From positions 1,116,001 to 1,180,000 of the forward strand of contig NZ_JAMYXM010000001.1 in assembly GCF_024158145.1 (NCBI RefSeq): a stretch of 64,000 nucleotides of DNA, given 5' to 3'. Below are positions 16,981-27,218 of this stretch, piece after piece; positions within the stretch are counted from its first letter, which is position 1, and every line of letters begins with the position of its first letter. The notes beneath the pieces were generated by a model. It was not told where the DNA came from and did not search any database. It worked only from the letters and a program-made list of their open reading frames with translations. A program made the translations under genes and the position numbers. Source of the stretch: Notoacmeibacter sp. MSK16QG-6. GTDB lineage: Bacteria; Pseudomonadota; Alphaproteobacteria; Rhizobiales; Rhizobiaceae.

Positions 16981-17021
16981 AATCTTCGGCTGCGATTTGA
17001 CGTTAGCGGGCCGTTAGAGTG

Positions 17022-17447
17022 TCAATCGATGCCATTGGCGCGCTGTACAGCGCGAATATAGCTGACGATCTTGAGGACATCGCTTTCGTCCACGCCATCG
17101 ACAGGCGGCATATCGCCAAACCGCCAATGATGAGCGCGAGCGCCATTCAGGGCGGCCAGCACAAACGACTGGTCGCCGTGATGGCCCGGCTCGTAGATCG
17201 GATGGATCAAGGGCGGTCCCTGATCGGTGCCGGCCCCGCTCGCGCCATGGCAGGCCGCGCAGTTCTCATCGAACAGGCTTTTTCCGTCGGATTGTTCGGC
17301 TGAAAGAGCGGGAGTAACGAGAGACGATTGCTGGCCGGTCTGCGGGCCGGCTTGCCCTTCAGACGCTCCCCCGGAAGGCAGCATCCGCCAGGCGACCAGT
17401 GCGACAGCGATCAGGACGATCAGTCCGACAATGAGTCTCTTATTCAT
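17022..17447 (-). CDS. Membrane-anchored c-type cytochrome
   Basis: The 141-residue protein has an uncleaved or cleavable N-terminal hydrophobic segment (residues 5-20), a heme motif CAACH at Cys63-His67 and a likely axial methionine, Met113, in FGDMPPV. It would face the periplasm. Its ATG overlaps the cueR stop (ATGA), so it is expressed with the copper regulator. This suggests a role in copper-related electron transfer, for example supporting cuprous oxidation or oxidase function, but that is inference. Confidence 0.88.
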   Translation of the reverse strand: MNKRLIVGLIVLIAVALVAWRMLPSGGASEGQAGPQTGQQSSLVTPALSAEQSDGKSLFDENCAACHGASGAGTDQGPPLIHPIYEPGHHGDQSFVLAALNGARAHHWRFGDMPPVDGVDESDVLKIVSYIRAVQRANGID

Positions 17448-17845
17448 CGCTCACATTTCCCCTTGCCCGATAGACCGTCGATAATCGGACAATCCGGCCT
17501 GTCGTTGCCCTTGCAGCGTTTCACAAGATCGCCCAGCGTGTCGCGCATGGCGGCCAACTCTTCGATCTTCCGGCCGATCCGGTTCATATGTTCGGTGGCG
17601 ACCGCCTTGACGTCAGCGCTTGCGCGACTGCGGTCCTCGTAAAGTGACAGCAATGTCCGGCAATCGTCGATGGAAAAGCCGAGCGAGCGTGCCCGGCCCA
17701 GGAAAGCCAGCTTGTGCACGTCCGCATCGGCAAAATCGCGATAACCATTCGCGCTTCGCGACGGCCGGATCAGACCGATATCCTCATAGTAACGGATCGT
17801 CTTGGGCGGCAGACCGCTGGCCTCCGAAACATCACCTATATTCAT
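17444..17845 (-). CDS. cueR: CueR-type copper-responsive MerR regulator
   Basis: The 133-residue protein has the MerR DNA-binding domain (MNIGDVSEASGLPPKTIRYY) and a C-terminal metal loop with Cys111 and Cys119 in a C-x7-C arrangement (CKGNDRPDC), matching the CueR Cu(I)-binding loop. The start follows GGAGG. It activates promoters with 19-bp spacers, and such a promoter precedes its own gene and the copA gene. It is divergent from the DUF305 gene and overlaps the cytochrome gene. Confidence 0.93.
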   Translation of the reverse strand: MNIGDVSEASGLPPKTIRYYEDIGLIRPSRSANGYRDFADADVHKLAFLGRARSLGFSIDDCRTLLSLYEDRSRASADVKAVATEHMNRIGRKIEELAAMRDTLGDLVKRCKGNDRPDCPIIDGLSGKGKCER

Positions 17846-17866
17846 CGCGTACCTCCGAGCATTGCG

Positions 17867-17897
17867 AGGATAGAGATTCCAGCAGCAGGAAGGTCAA
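17867..17897 (-). promoter_or_regulatory. CueR-type promoter of cueR
   Basis: On the minus strand TTGACC (-35, 17897-17892) is followed after 19 bases by TATCCT (-10, 17872-17867). Within the spacer lies the dyad ACCTTCC-N7-GGAATCT. The long spacer and the dyad are the hallmark of MerR/CueR-activated promoters, so cueR is probably autoregulated. Confidence 0.8.
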
Positions 17898-17916
17898 GTT
17901 TTTCGTTCTTGCGGGA

Positions 17917-17936
17917 ACCTTCCGGGGCTGGAAGGT
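17917..17936. promoter_or_regulatory. Second CueR-like dyad with a 6-base centre
   Basis: ACCTTCC-GGGGCT-GGAAGGT is a perfect 7+7 inverted repeat, identical in its arms to CueR boxes but with a six-base rather than seven-base centre. It lies in the divergent region 42 bases upstream of the DUF305 gene start. The matching -35 and -10 elements for that gene are poor (GGAACC and CATTTC), so its mode of action is unclear. Confidence 0.7.
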
Positions 17937-17977
17937 CATTTCGTTGGCATTGAGAGAACAACAAGGGATTTCAAACC

Positions 17978-18856
17978 ATGTCCTACTGGCGATTCCTGGC
18001 CATGATCCTCACCTCAACCGCCGTGATGTTCGGCCTCATGTATCTGAATACGTTTCTCTTCACGCATATTTTCTGGTCTGAGACCCGCGCTTACATGGCC
18101 ATTCTGATGGGCGCGACGATGGCGATCGTTATGCTTGCTTTCATGTTGTCGATGTATTCCAGCAAATTGCTCAATACAGCGATCTTTGCGGGCGCAGTGC
18201 TGGTCTTCGGCTGTTCGCTCTGGCTGGTGCGCAGCCAGGCGACCGTCGGCGACACCTCCTATATGCGCGCCATGATCCCTCATCACTCCATAGCTATCAT
18301 GACCTCGAGCCGGGCGCAGTTATCCGATTCACGCGTACGCAAGCTCGCTGACGAAATCATCTACGCGCAGGACAAGGAAATCGCTGAAATGCGCTTTCTC
18401 GTCGACGACATCGAAGCCAGTGGCGATTCCAACCAGCCCGAGCCGTCTGCCACGGCGCGGATAGTCAGCGTGCAAGAGGCGCTTTCGACTGCGGAAGTCG
18501 CCATACTCGATCCCGAATTTCTCAGCGATGAAGAGATGGGAATGCTTTTTGCCGAGGGGCCGGCATGCAGCTTCTCCTATACCACGCAAAGCGAACCGGT
18601 CCTTGCAATCGGCAAAGGCGGAAATGGGACTGCGGGCCTCTTCAAGATCAGCGGCGACCTTGTTCGATTGGACGAAGACCGCACCAATTCCGGCCTTTCC
18701 TTCGCTACAGAAGGGGCATCGCTACGCCTTACTGCCGCGGATGGAGGCGCTCTCAATGCCAGGCCAGGTTCGCCCCAGGATGCCATACTCCGCCTCCAGC
18801 TCGATGCCGGACTCCAGGCCGGTTATCGCGGCTACTACAGCTGTGCCGCTGCGTAG
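17978..18856 (+). CDS. DUF305 membrane protein with extra C-terminal domain (copper-associated)
   Basis: The 292-residue protein has three hydrophobic segments in residues 5-85, then the DUF305 core motif YMRAMIPHHSIAIMTSSRA, whose His and Met residues bind copper in relatives such as CopM. From about residue 150 a further region of roughly 140 residues follows (FAEGPACSFSYTTQSEPVLA to a GYRGYYSCAA end) that I do not recognise. It is next to cueR and upstream of the copper ATPase, with a CueR-like box before it, so periplasmic copper binding or tolerance is the likely role. Confidence 0.8.
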   Translation: MSYWRFLAMILTSTAVMFGLMYLNTFLFTHIFWSETRAYMAILMGATMAIVMLAFMLSMYSSKLLNTAIFAGAVLVFGCSLWLVRSQATVGDTSYMRAMIPHHSIAIMTSSRAQLSDSRVRKLADEIIYAQDKEIAEMRFLVDDIEASGDSNQPEPSATARIVSVQEALSTAEVAILDPEFLSDEEMGMLFAEGPACSFSYTTQSEPVLAIGKGGNGTAGLFKISGDLVRLDEDRTNSGLSFATEGASLRLTAADGGALNARPGSPQDAILRLQLDAGLQAGYRGYYSCAAA

Positions 18857-18896
18857 CAGGCCCGTCTACGAATTGTCGCGGACCGATGAAGCATCC

Positions 18897-18927
18897 TTGA
18901 CCTTCCTGTGACTGGAAGCCCCATATT
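18897..18927 (+). promoter_or_regulatory. CueR-type promoter of the copper ATPase gene
   Basis: TTGACC (18897-18902), a 19-base spacer and CATATT (18922-18927), with the dyad ACCTTCC-TGTGACT-GGAAGCC inside. This is nearly identical in layout to the E. coli copA promoter, so copper-induced transcription by CueR is strongly implied. Confidence 0.85.
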
Positions 18928-18953
18928 CGCGTTTCAACCGACAGGATATGGTC

Positions 18954-21338
18954 ATGAGCGAGCAGAAAAACGCATCCGGCAAAACCGTCCACCATTGCTG
19001 CGGCGGGGGTCATCAAAAAAGCAATGATGCGTCCGATTCCGACCGTGGCGGCGACAAGGCGATCGATCCTGTCTGCGGGATGTCTGTCACCATCAAGCCG
19101 GACGCCCGCAGCACCGATTATCAAGGCCGTACCTACTACTTCTGCTCCGATGGATGCCGCTCGAAGTTTCAGGCCGATCCGTATTTCTACCTGTCGGGCA
19201 ATGCGGACATCGTGAAAGGCCGGGTTAAGCCCGGCGTTCAATATACCTGTCCCATGGACCCGGAAATCGTCCGCAACGAACCCGGCACATGCCCGATCTG
19301 CGGTATGGCGCTGGAGCCGATGGTTCCATCCGACGAGCCGAGCGAGGAGCTTGTCGATTTCCGCCGACGCATGTGGATCAGCGCCGCAGCCGCCGTTCCG
19401 CTTCTCATTCTGAGCATGGGGCCGATGGTCGGCATCCCCGTGCGTGAATGGATCGGCGAAAGGATCGCCGTCTATCTGGAATTTCTGCTGGCGACACCGG
19501 TCGTTCTGTGGGCGGCGCAGCCATTCTTCCGGCGGGGGATCGACTCCCTCCGCAATGCATCGCCCAATATGTGGACGCTTATCATGCTCGGCGTGGGGGC
19601 AGCCTATCTCTATTCGCTTGTCGCCACCTTCCTGCCCGGCGTTCTTCCAGAGCAATATCGTGAGGGCGGCACAGCCGGCACCTATTTCGAGGCGGCTGTG
19701 GTCATCGTCGCACTGATTTTTCTCGGGCAGGTTCTTGAGTTGCGCGCCCGCGAACGGACGGGCGATGCCATTCGGGCGCTTATGGATCTTGCACCGAAGA
19801 CGGCGCGCCGCATTCTGCCGGACAATTCGGAATACGATGCCCCGCTCGACAATATCCTCGAAGGCGATCTCCTGCGCGTCCGGCCCGGTGAAAGCGTGCC
19901 GGTCGATGGCGAGATCATCGAGGGCCATTCATCCATCGATGAGAGCATGATGACCGGCGAGGCCGTGCCCGTGGAGAAGGTCGAAGGCGACTCTGTGACA
20001 GGCGGCACGATCAACAAGACCGGGACGTTTGCTATGCGGGCGTCCAAGGTCGGATCCGACACCGTCCTGTCCCAGATTGTGGACATGGTTTCCGCGGCGC
20101 GGCGATCGAAAGCCCCGATTCAAGGCCTCGCCGACAAGGTGGCGGCTGTCTTCGTGCCGACCGTCGTGGCAGCGGCCGTGCTGGCGTTTCTGATCTGGCT
20201 GTTTGTCGGCCCCTCGCCTTCGCTGGTCTTCGCCATGGCCGCCGCCGTTTCGGTGCTCATCATCGCCTGCCCCTGCGCGCTTGGGCTAGCGACGCCCATA
20301 TCGATTACGACCGCTGCAGGCCGCGGCGCACAGGAAGGCGTCCTCGTAAAAGACGCCGAAGCGCTGGAGCGAATGGCCGCCGTCGATACGCTGATCGTCG
20401 ACAAGACCGGCACATTGACCTCAGGCAAACCGAAGCTGACCGATATTGTCGTGTTCGGAGAGCACAGCGAGAACGAATTGCTTTCGGTCGCCGCAGGGCT
20501 GGAACGTGGATCGGAACACCCATTGGCAGAAGCCATTCTGGACGGTGCTGCGGCGCGCGACATCGACGCGCCTGCGGCAAGCGATTTCGAAGCCGTGACT
20601 GGCAAGGGCGTGATCGGCACGGTCGAAGGTCGTAGGGCGACGCTCGGGAATAAAGCTCTGATGGCCGATCTCGGGATCGGCATCGACGTGGCAGAGGCAG
20701 CCGCCGATGCTCTGCGCGCCGACGGCAAAACCGTCATGTTCGTCGCATCGGACAATCAACTGGCCGGACTCGTCGCGGTCGCCGACCCAGTCAAGGCCAG
20801 CACGGGCGACGCGATCGACGAACTGCACCGGCAGGGGCTCCGCATCATCATGGCGACCGGCGATGACGAACGGACGGCGCGAGCTGTCGCCAAAAAACTC
20901 GGTATCGATGAGGTGCGGGCCGGCGTGCTGCCCGCCGACAAGAAGGCGCTGGTCGAGGAACTTCATGAAGCTGGCGCGCGCGTCGCCATGGCCGGAGACG
21001 GTGTCAACGATGCGCCTGCCCTCGCCGCTGCCGATGTGGGTATCGCTATGGGAACTGGCGCCGATGTTGCCGTGGAAAGCGCAGGTATAACGCTTCTCGG
21101 GGGCGATCTGGCAGGCATCGTCCCGGCGCGGAGACTCGCTCTGGCGACCATCCGCAATATCAAGCAGAATCTGTTCTTCGCCTTTTTCTACAATGCGGCT
21201 GGCGTACCGATCGCCGCGGGCATCCTCTACCCGATTTTCGGTATCGTATTGTCACCGATGATCGCCGCCGCCGCGATGTCGCTTTCTTCGGTGTCGGTGA
21301 TCACCAATGCGCTTCGGCTGCGGCGGATCGATTTGTAG
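18954..21338 (+). CDS. copA: Cu(I) P1B-type ATPase with YHS and heavy-metal-binding N-terminal domains
   Basis: A copper exporter of 794 residues. The N-terminus is Cys/His rich (HHCCGGGH), followed by a YHS domain (DPVCGM near residue 38, [11 protein letters not shown]) and a CPMDPEI / [10 protein letters not shown] metal-binding domain near residue 97, in place of the usual CxxC HMA domains. The transport core has CPCALG near residue 439, phosphorylation site Asp483 in [13 protein letters not shown] and [10 protein letters not shown], plus MSLSSVSVI in the last helix, which fit Cu(I) specificity. The ATG at 18954 has AGGA at a seven-base distance; the ATG at 18948 is too close. Confidence 0.93.
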   Translation: MSEQKNASGKTVHHCCGGGHQKSNDASDSDRGGDKAIDPVCGMSVTIKPDARSTDYQGRTYYFCSDGCRSKFQADPYFYLSGNADIVKGRVKPGVQYTCPMDPEIVRNEPGTCPICGMALEPMVPSDEPSEELVDFRRRMWISAAAAVPLLILSMGPMVGIPVREWIGERIAVYLEFLLATPVVLWAAQPFFRRGIDSLRNASPNMWTLIMLGVGAAYLYSLVATFLPGVLPEQYREGGTAGTYFEAAVVIVALIFLGQVLELRARERTGDAIRALMDLAPKTARRILPDNSEYDAPLDNILEGDLLRVRPGESVPVDGEIIEGHSSIDESMMTGEAVPVEKVEGDSVTGGTINKTGTFAMRASKVGSDTVLSQIVDMVSAARRSKAPIQGLADKVAAVFVPTVVAAAVLAFLIWLFVGPSPSLVFAMAAAVSVLIIACPCALGLATPISITTAAGRGAQEGVLVKDAEALERMAAVDTLIVDKTGTLTSGKPKLTDIVVFGEHSENELLSVAAGLERGSEHPLAEAILDGAAARDIDAPAASDFEAVTGKGVIGTVEGRRATLGNKALMADLGIGIDVAEAAADALRADGKTVMFVASDNQLAGLVAVADPVKASTGDAIDELHRQGLRIIMATGDDERTARAVAKKLGIDEVRAGVLPADKKALVEELHEAGARVAMAGDGVNDAPALAAADVGIAMGTGADVAVESAGITLLGGDLAGIVPARRLALATIRNIKQNLFFAFFYNAAGVPIAAGILYPIFGIVLSPMIAAAAMSLSSVSVITNALRLRRIDL

Positions 21339-21391
21339 AAAGGATGCGAACCCGGTCGTGAAGGCTGGCGGCCTCGACCTGTTCGAAGAAT

Positions 21392-21467
<76 letters not shown>

Positions 21468-21614
21468 ACACTTTCCTTCCACGAAGAAATCTGCGTGGCG
21501 ACGCTGCACAAGACAGCACCGTTTGGGATGGCGGGCTTCTATCCGTCCCCGCCGTCGCGATCAAGAGGCAAGAACCAAGGCGAGCGAAATTTTTCGCCAG
21601 CCGGTCAGACCCGA

Positions 21615-22049
21615 TTAGCTGTCGTCGTCGTCATCGCCACCGACGGCAATGATATCGGAGACGTCATCATCGTCGTCATCGTCGTCATCGTCGCCAAGGA
21701 AGGGATCGTCGTCATCGTCGCCGAGATCGATGTCTTCGGCGTCCAGATCGACATCGGCATCGGCCGCCTTGGGCTTTGCCTTTCCGGTCTCGTCGTCGTC
21801 GTCGTCGGCGTCTTCCAGGCTGACGAGCGCTTCATCGTCCTCGTCTTCGCCTTCCTTCTCGACTTCCGTCTCCTCGACATCGTCCTTGGTGGTGTCGGTC
21901 TTGACGGCGCTTTTGGCCGTTTCCTCAAAGAAGGAGAGCGGATAGGTCTTGCCCGTATAGGGAGAGACGACCGGGTCCTTGTTCAGATCGTAGAATTTCT
22001 TGTCGGTTTCGGGACAAGTGCGTTTGGTGCCGAGTTCTGTCTTTGCCAC
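21615..22049 (-). CDS. TIGR02300 (FYDLN acid domain) family protein
   Basis: The 144-residue protein has a conserved N-terminal region (GTKRTCPETDKKFYDLNKDPVVSPYTG) that looks like a small zinc-ribbon remnant, followed by a very acidic low-complexity tail with runs of aspartate up to ten long. The FYDLN acid family is found in alphaproteobacteria, nearly always upstream of aroA-cmk-rpsA as here, but its function is unknown. The tail is encoded by GAC/GAT repeats, a possible site of length variation. Confidence 0.93.
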   Translation of the reverse strand: MAKTELGTKRTCPETDKKFYDLNKDPVVSPYTGKTYPLSFFEETAKSAVKTDTTKDDVEETEVEKEGEDEDDEALVSLEDADDDDDETGKAKPKAADADVDLDAEDIDLGDDDDDPFLGDDDDDDDDDDVSDIIAVGGDDDDDS

Positions 22050-22268
22050 GGTTCCGGTTCCTCATCTATCGCGCCGCCGGCCAGCCATACCTTCGCCGGG
22101 CTCTGCGTCAGATTGCCTGATTGTTGGCCTGCCCATAGCGTCGGTCGAAAGGCCTGTCAAAGGTCATCGGCCGGAAAGGGCCTTCGAAGCGGATGACCCG
22201 TTCGCCAAGCCGTGCTAAGCGCACGCCGCCCATTGCCGAAAAGCACGGCCAACCGACTGAAAAGATAA

Positions 22269-23638
<1,370 letters not shown>

Positions 23639-23639
<1 letters not shown>

Positions 23640-24277
23640 TGACAAAACCTTTCACCATTGCCATCGACGGGCCGGCTGCGTCCGGTAAGGGCACGCTTTC
23701 GCGGCGGCTGGCGGCGCATTATGGGCTGCGGCATCTCGATACGGGCCTGACCTACCGAGCGGTCGCCAAGGCGCTGCTCGATCGCGGCGCATCGCTCGAC
23801 GACGAGGCGGAGGCCGTGGAGGCCGCTCATCGGCTCGATCTGTCCGCGATGGATCGAATGGTCCTTGCCGCGCATGAAATTGGCGAAGCGGCGTCCAAGG
23901 TCGCCGTCATGACGCGCGTCCGCAAGGCGCTCGTCGAGCGGCAGCGCGCCTTTGCTTGCGAAGGTCTTGGCGCGGTGTTGGACGGGCGCGATATCGGGAC
24001 GGTCGTCCTGCCGGATGCCGCTATCAAACTTTATGTCACGGCGTCTCCGGCCGTTCGCGCCGAGCGGCGCTACCACGAGATTTTGCGTGATGGCGGCACC
24101 GCCGACAAGGCAGCAATTCTGGCCGATATCGAGCGCCGGGACGCACGCGATATGGGCCGTGCCGATTCTCCGCTGCGTCCCGCCGACGACGCGCACTTGC
24201 TGGATACGAGCGAAATGGGTATAGAGGCCGCGTTCAATGCGGCCCGCGCGCTCATCAACGGCGAACGGGGCGATTGA
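23639..24277 (+). CDS. cmk: Cytidylate kinase
   Basis: This 212-residue P-loop NMP kinase phosphorylates CMP and dCMP. Visible motifs are [18 protein letters not shown] (P-loop, residues 8-20), [11 protein letters not shown] and the [13 protein letters not shown] substrate loop followed by the RRYHEI LID region. The start overlaps the aroA stop (TGATG), so the two are coupled; the order aroA-cmk-rpsA is conserved in alphaproteobacteria. Confidence 0.95.
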
Positions 24278-24485
24278 GACAAACTGTGCCCGTCCGCATC
24301 CTCCGCGCCGGATTGGCCGTCTGCCAATGATTGAAATGGCAGACCGGCTCATATGGTTTTCGAACGACAGCTCGAAGCCGGGATCGCAAAGACGGGTGTT
24401 CGAAACACGAACCACCGGCGCAGAACGGGTAGGCGATGCGGCAGAGCCGCAAATTCCGACGCCGCCCGCTGGAGATTTCTTATAA

Positions 24486-26195
24486 ATGAGTGAAATGAAC
24501 CCGTCGCGCGACGATTTCGCGGCCATGCTCGAACAGACCGAAGCGTCTGGCGATTTCGCTGCCGAAGGCAATGTTGTCGAAGGCCTCGTCACGGCCATCG
24601 AAAAAGATATGGCTGTCATCGATGTCGGCCTGAAGGTCGAAGGCCGCGTGCCGATCCGCGAATTCGGCGTCAAGAACGGCGAGCCGACCCTGAAAGTCGG
24701 CGACACGGTCGAAGTCTATGTCGAGCGGATCGAGAATGCGCTGGGCGATGCCGTCATCAGCCGCGACAAGGCCCGCCGCGAGGAAGCCTGGATCCGTCTC
24801 GAGAAGAAGTTCGAGGCCGGGGAAAAGGTCGAAGGCCAGATCTTCAATCAGGTCAAAGGTGGCTTCACCGTCGATCTGGATGGCGCTGTCGCCTTCCTGC
24901 CGCGTTCGCAGGTGGACATCCGTCCGATCCGCGATGTCGGCCCGCTGATGCACACCCCGCAGCCCTTCGAAATTCTGAAGATGGACAAGCGCCGCGGAAA
25001 TATCGTTGTTTCGCGCCGCACCGTGCTTGAAGAGAGCCGCGCCGAACAGCGTTCGGAAATCGTTCAGAACCTCGAAGAGGGTCAGACGGTCGAGGGTGTC
25101 GTCAAGAACATCACCGATTACGGTGCGTTCGTCGATCTTGGCGGCATCGATGGCCTGCTGCACGTGACCGACATGGCATGGCGCCGCGTGAACCATCCGT
25201 CCGAGATCGTCCAGATCGGCCAGACGGTGAAGGTGCAGATCATCCGCATCAACCAGGAAACGCACCGCATCAGCCTCGGTATGAAGCAGCTCGAAGCCGA
25301 TCCGTGGGACGGCATCGGCGGCAAGTATCCGCTCGGCAAGAAGGTCAGCGGCACCGTTACGAACATCACCGATTACGGTGCGTTCGTGGAACTGGAGCCG
25401 GGTATTGAAGGCCTGATCCACGTTTCCGAGATGAGCTGGACTAAGAAGAACGTCCATCCCGGCAAGATCCTGTCGACGACGCAGGAAGTCGATGTGGTCA
25501 TTCTCGAGGTCGATCCGGTCAAGCGCCGCATCTCGCTCGGTCTCAAGCAGACCCTGGAAAACCCATGGGATGCGTTCGCTCAGAACTTCCCGGTCGGCGC
25601 GACCGTTACCGGCGAAGTCAAGAACAAGACCGAGTTCGGCCTGTTCATCGGCCTCGAAGGCGATGTGGACGGCATGGTGCACCTTTCCGACCTCTCCTGG
25701 GATCGCCCGGGCGAGCAGGTCATCGACGAATATGAGAAGGGCGACGAAGTGTCGGCCCAGGTTCTTGACGTCGATGTGGACAAGGAGCGCATCAGCCTCG
25801 GCATCAAGCAGCTTGGCCGCGATGCTGTCGGCGAAGCCGCCGCCTCCGGCGAGCTGCGCAAGGGCGCCGTCGTCACCTGCGAAGTGACGGCCGTGACCGA
25901 TGGTGGACTGGAAGTGAAACTGGTCGATCACGATGTCGACAGCTTCATCCGCCGCGCCGATCTGTCCCGCGACCGCGGCGAGCAGCGCCCCGAGCGCTTC
26001 TCGGTCGGTCAGAAGGTCGATGGCCGCATCACGCAGTTCGACAAGAAGAACCGTCGCATCTCCGTTTCCATCAAGGCGCTGGAAATCGCCGAGGAGAAGG
26101 AAGCGGTCGCACAGTACGGATCGTCCGATTCCGGTGCATCGCTCGGTGACATTCTGGGCGCTGCTCTCAAGGAGCGTGGCGGCGACGACGAATAA
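24486..26195 (+). CDS. rpsA: 30S ribosomal protein S1
   Basis: The 569-residue protein consists of six S1 (OB-fold) repeats. The third and fourth are nearly identical at their start (VVKNITDYGAFVDLGGIDGLLHV and TVTNITDYGAFVELEPGIEGLIHV, within residues 200-310), and later repeats have KNKTEFGLFIGL and RITQFDKKNRRISVS. It binds mRNA leaders and docks them on the 30S subunit. The 208-bp gap after cmk holds no recognisable gene and probably a leader for autoregulation. A strong terminator follows. Confidence 0.97.
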   Translation: MSEMNPSRDDFAAMLEQTEASGDFAAEGNVVEGLVTAIEKDMAVIDVGLKVEGRVPIREFGVKNGEPTLKVGDTVEVYVERIENALGDAVISRDKARREEAWIRLEKKFEAGEKVEGQIFNQVKGGFTVDLDGAVAFLPRSQVDIRPIRDVGPLMHTPQPFEILKMDKRRGNIVVSRRTVLEESRAEQRSEIVQNLEEGQTVEGVVKNITDYGAFVDLGGIDGLLHVTDMAWRRVNHPSEIVQIGQTVKVQIIRINQETHRISLGMKQLEADPWDGIGGKYPLGKKVSGTVTNITDYGAFVELEPGIEGLIHVSEMSWTKKNVHPGKILSTTQEVDVVILEVDPVKRRISLGLKQTLENPWDAFAQNFPVGATVTGEVKNKTEFGLFIGLEGDVDGMVHLSDLSWDRPGEQVIDEYEKGDEVSAQVLDVDVDKERISLGIKQLGRDAVGEAAASGELRKGAVVTCEVTAVTDGGLEVKLVDHDVDSFIRRADLSRDRGEQRPERFSVGQKVDGRITQFDKKNRRISVSIKALEIAEEKEAVAQYGSSDSGASLGDILGAALKERGGDDE

Positions 26196-26220
26196 TCGTT
26201 TCGTCCGTATTCGAGATATA

Positions 26221-26249
26221 GGCCCGGCGGTTTCGCCGGGCCTTTTTTC
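26221..26249 (+). terminator. Rho-independent terminator after rpsA
   Basis: A nine-base stem GGCCCGGCG / CGCCGGGCC with a GTTT loop is followed by six Ts. Confidence 0.93.
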
Positions 26250-26444
26250 TATCTGGGGTTGCCCTGCCACTTGCAACACTGCCACAGTGCTCACAAATGC
26301 AAGAAATGTTATGGATTTGTCCGCGCCGCTTGGTTGCGGCGGTTGACGCGGGGTGATAGCCACCCATGTCCCATTGCGGTCGAATTTGTCGGCTATCGCC
26401 CTTCTCATAGGGACACGTTCAAATAAACTGGAAATGCCTGACCC

Positions 26445-27128
26445 ATGGCCATTGCCGGACGCGCCCTTTTCTTCGCCGCTTTTTTGCTTCTTCCCGCCGT
26501 TTGGTCTGTGCAAATTGCTCAGGCTGCTGATGTATCCGTGCGCGCTCGTGCTGGCATGAACGTCCGCTCTGGACCCGGTGTGGACTACGGTCGTGTGGGT
26601 TCCATGGCCGAAGATGCGCGTGGCGAATTGATGGAATGCACGCCGCAGGGGCGCTGGTGCCGTGTGCGGACCGCCAACGCCACAGGCTGGATCGCCGGTT
26701 CTTTCCTGATCGTCGATGACGGTGAACTGGCCGGCTCTCGTGTTCGGGACGTGGTCGATCGCATCACTTTTTCCGAAGGGAACGGCGGCGTTGCGCGAAC
26801 GGCTTCGACCGAGCGCGGCACGGACAGCGGAAGCCCTGCCGAAACCGCGACAGGTGCAGGTGTGGGGACAGAGGGCGTCTGCTTCTACTCCGAATACGAC
26901 AATGCGGGTGATGCCGACTGCCACGACAAACCCGGTGAGGCCATTACGCTGGGACGGACATGGAACGACCGTATCGCATCCGTCACCATCGCAGATGGGT
27001 ACGCCGTCACGGTCTGCGACAATTATGGCCTGACAGGCCGCTGCGCGGTTTTCAAGAAGTCCGTAGAGCGCATGCCCGCCGCGCTGAATGAGCGAATTTC
27101 GTCCTGGCGAATCGAGAAAGCCAACTGA
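26445..27128 (+). CDS. Secreted SH3b-domain protein with a crystallin-like (inhibitor I36-type) C-terminus
   Basis: The 227-residue protein has a signal peptide (hydrophobic residues 6-24, AQAAD cleavage region), a bacterial SH3 domain (VRARAGMNVRSGPGVDYGRVGSM, WIAGSFL) and, after a low-complexity linker, a C-terminal part with FYSEYDNAGDADCHDKPG and VTVCDNYGLTGRCAVFKK that resembles the beta/gamma-crystallin or peptidase-inhibitor I36 fold with paired cysteines. It is probably periplasmic, binding cell-wall glycan or protein. It has no operon partner; dxs follows 90 bases later. Confidence 0.72.
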   Translation: MAIAGRALFFAAFLLLPAVWSVQIAQAADVSVRARAGMNVRSGPGVDYGRVGSMAEDARGELMECTPQGRWCRVRTANATGWIAGSFLIVDDGELAGSRVRDVVDRITFSEGNGGVARTASTERGTDSGSPAETATGAGVGTEGVCFYSEYDNAGDADCHDKPGEAITLGRTWNDRIASVTIADGYAVTVCDNYGLTGRCAVFKKSVERMPAALNERISSWRIEKAN

Positions 27129-27218
27129 GCGGACGGGCCTCGCCGTTGCATCGCGCCCTTTCCTCTCTTAGGTGCAGGCCGATATATGGTATTTCCTCGG
27201 ATAGAGAGCTGACCTTTC

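Noticed and set aside
21620-21720. Tandem GTC/ATC triplets that might be a CRISPR or minisatellite
   Set aside because: They are aspartate codons of the acidic TIGR02300 tail read from the other strand, with no spacers.
24480-26924. An 814-codon open frame antisense to rpsA
   Set aside because: It mirrors the strong codon bias of rpsA on the other strand, has no protein-family motif or ribosome site, and covers a certain essential gene.
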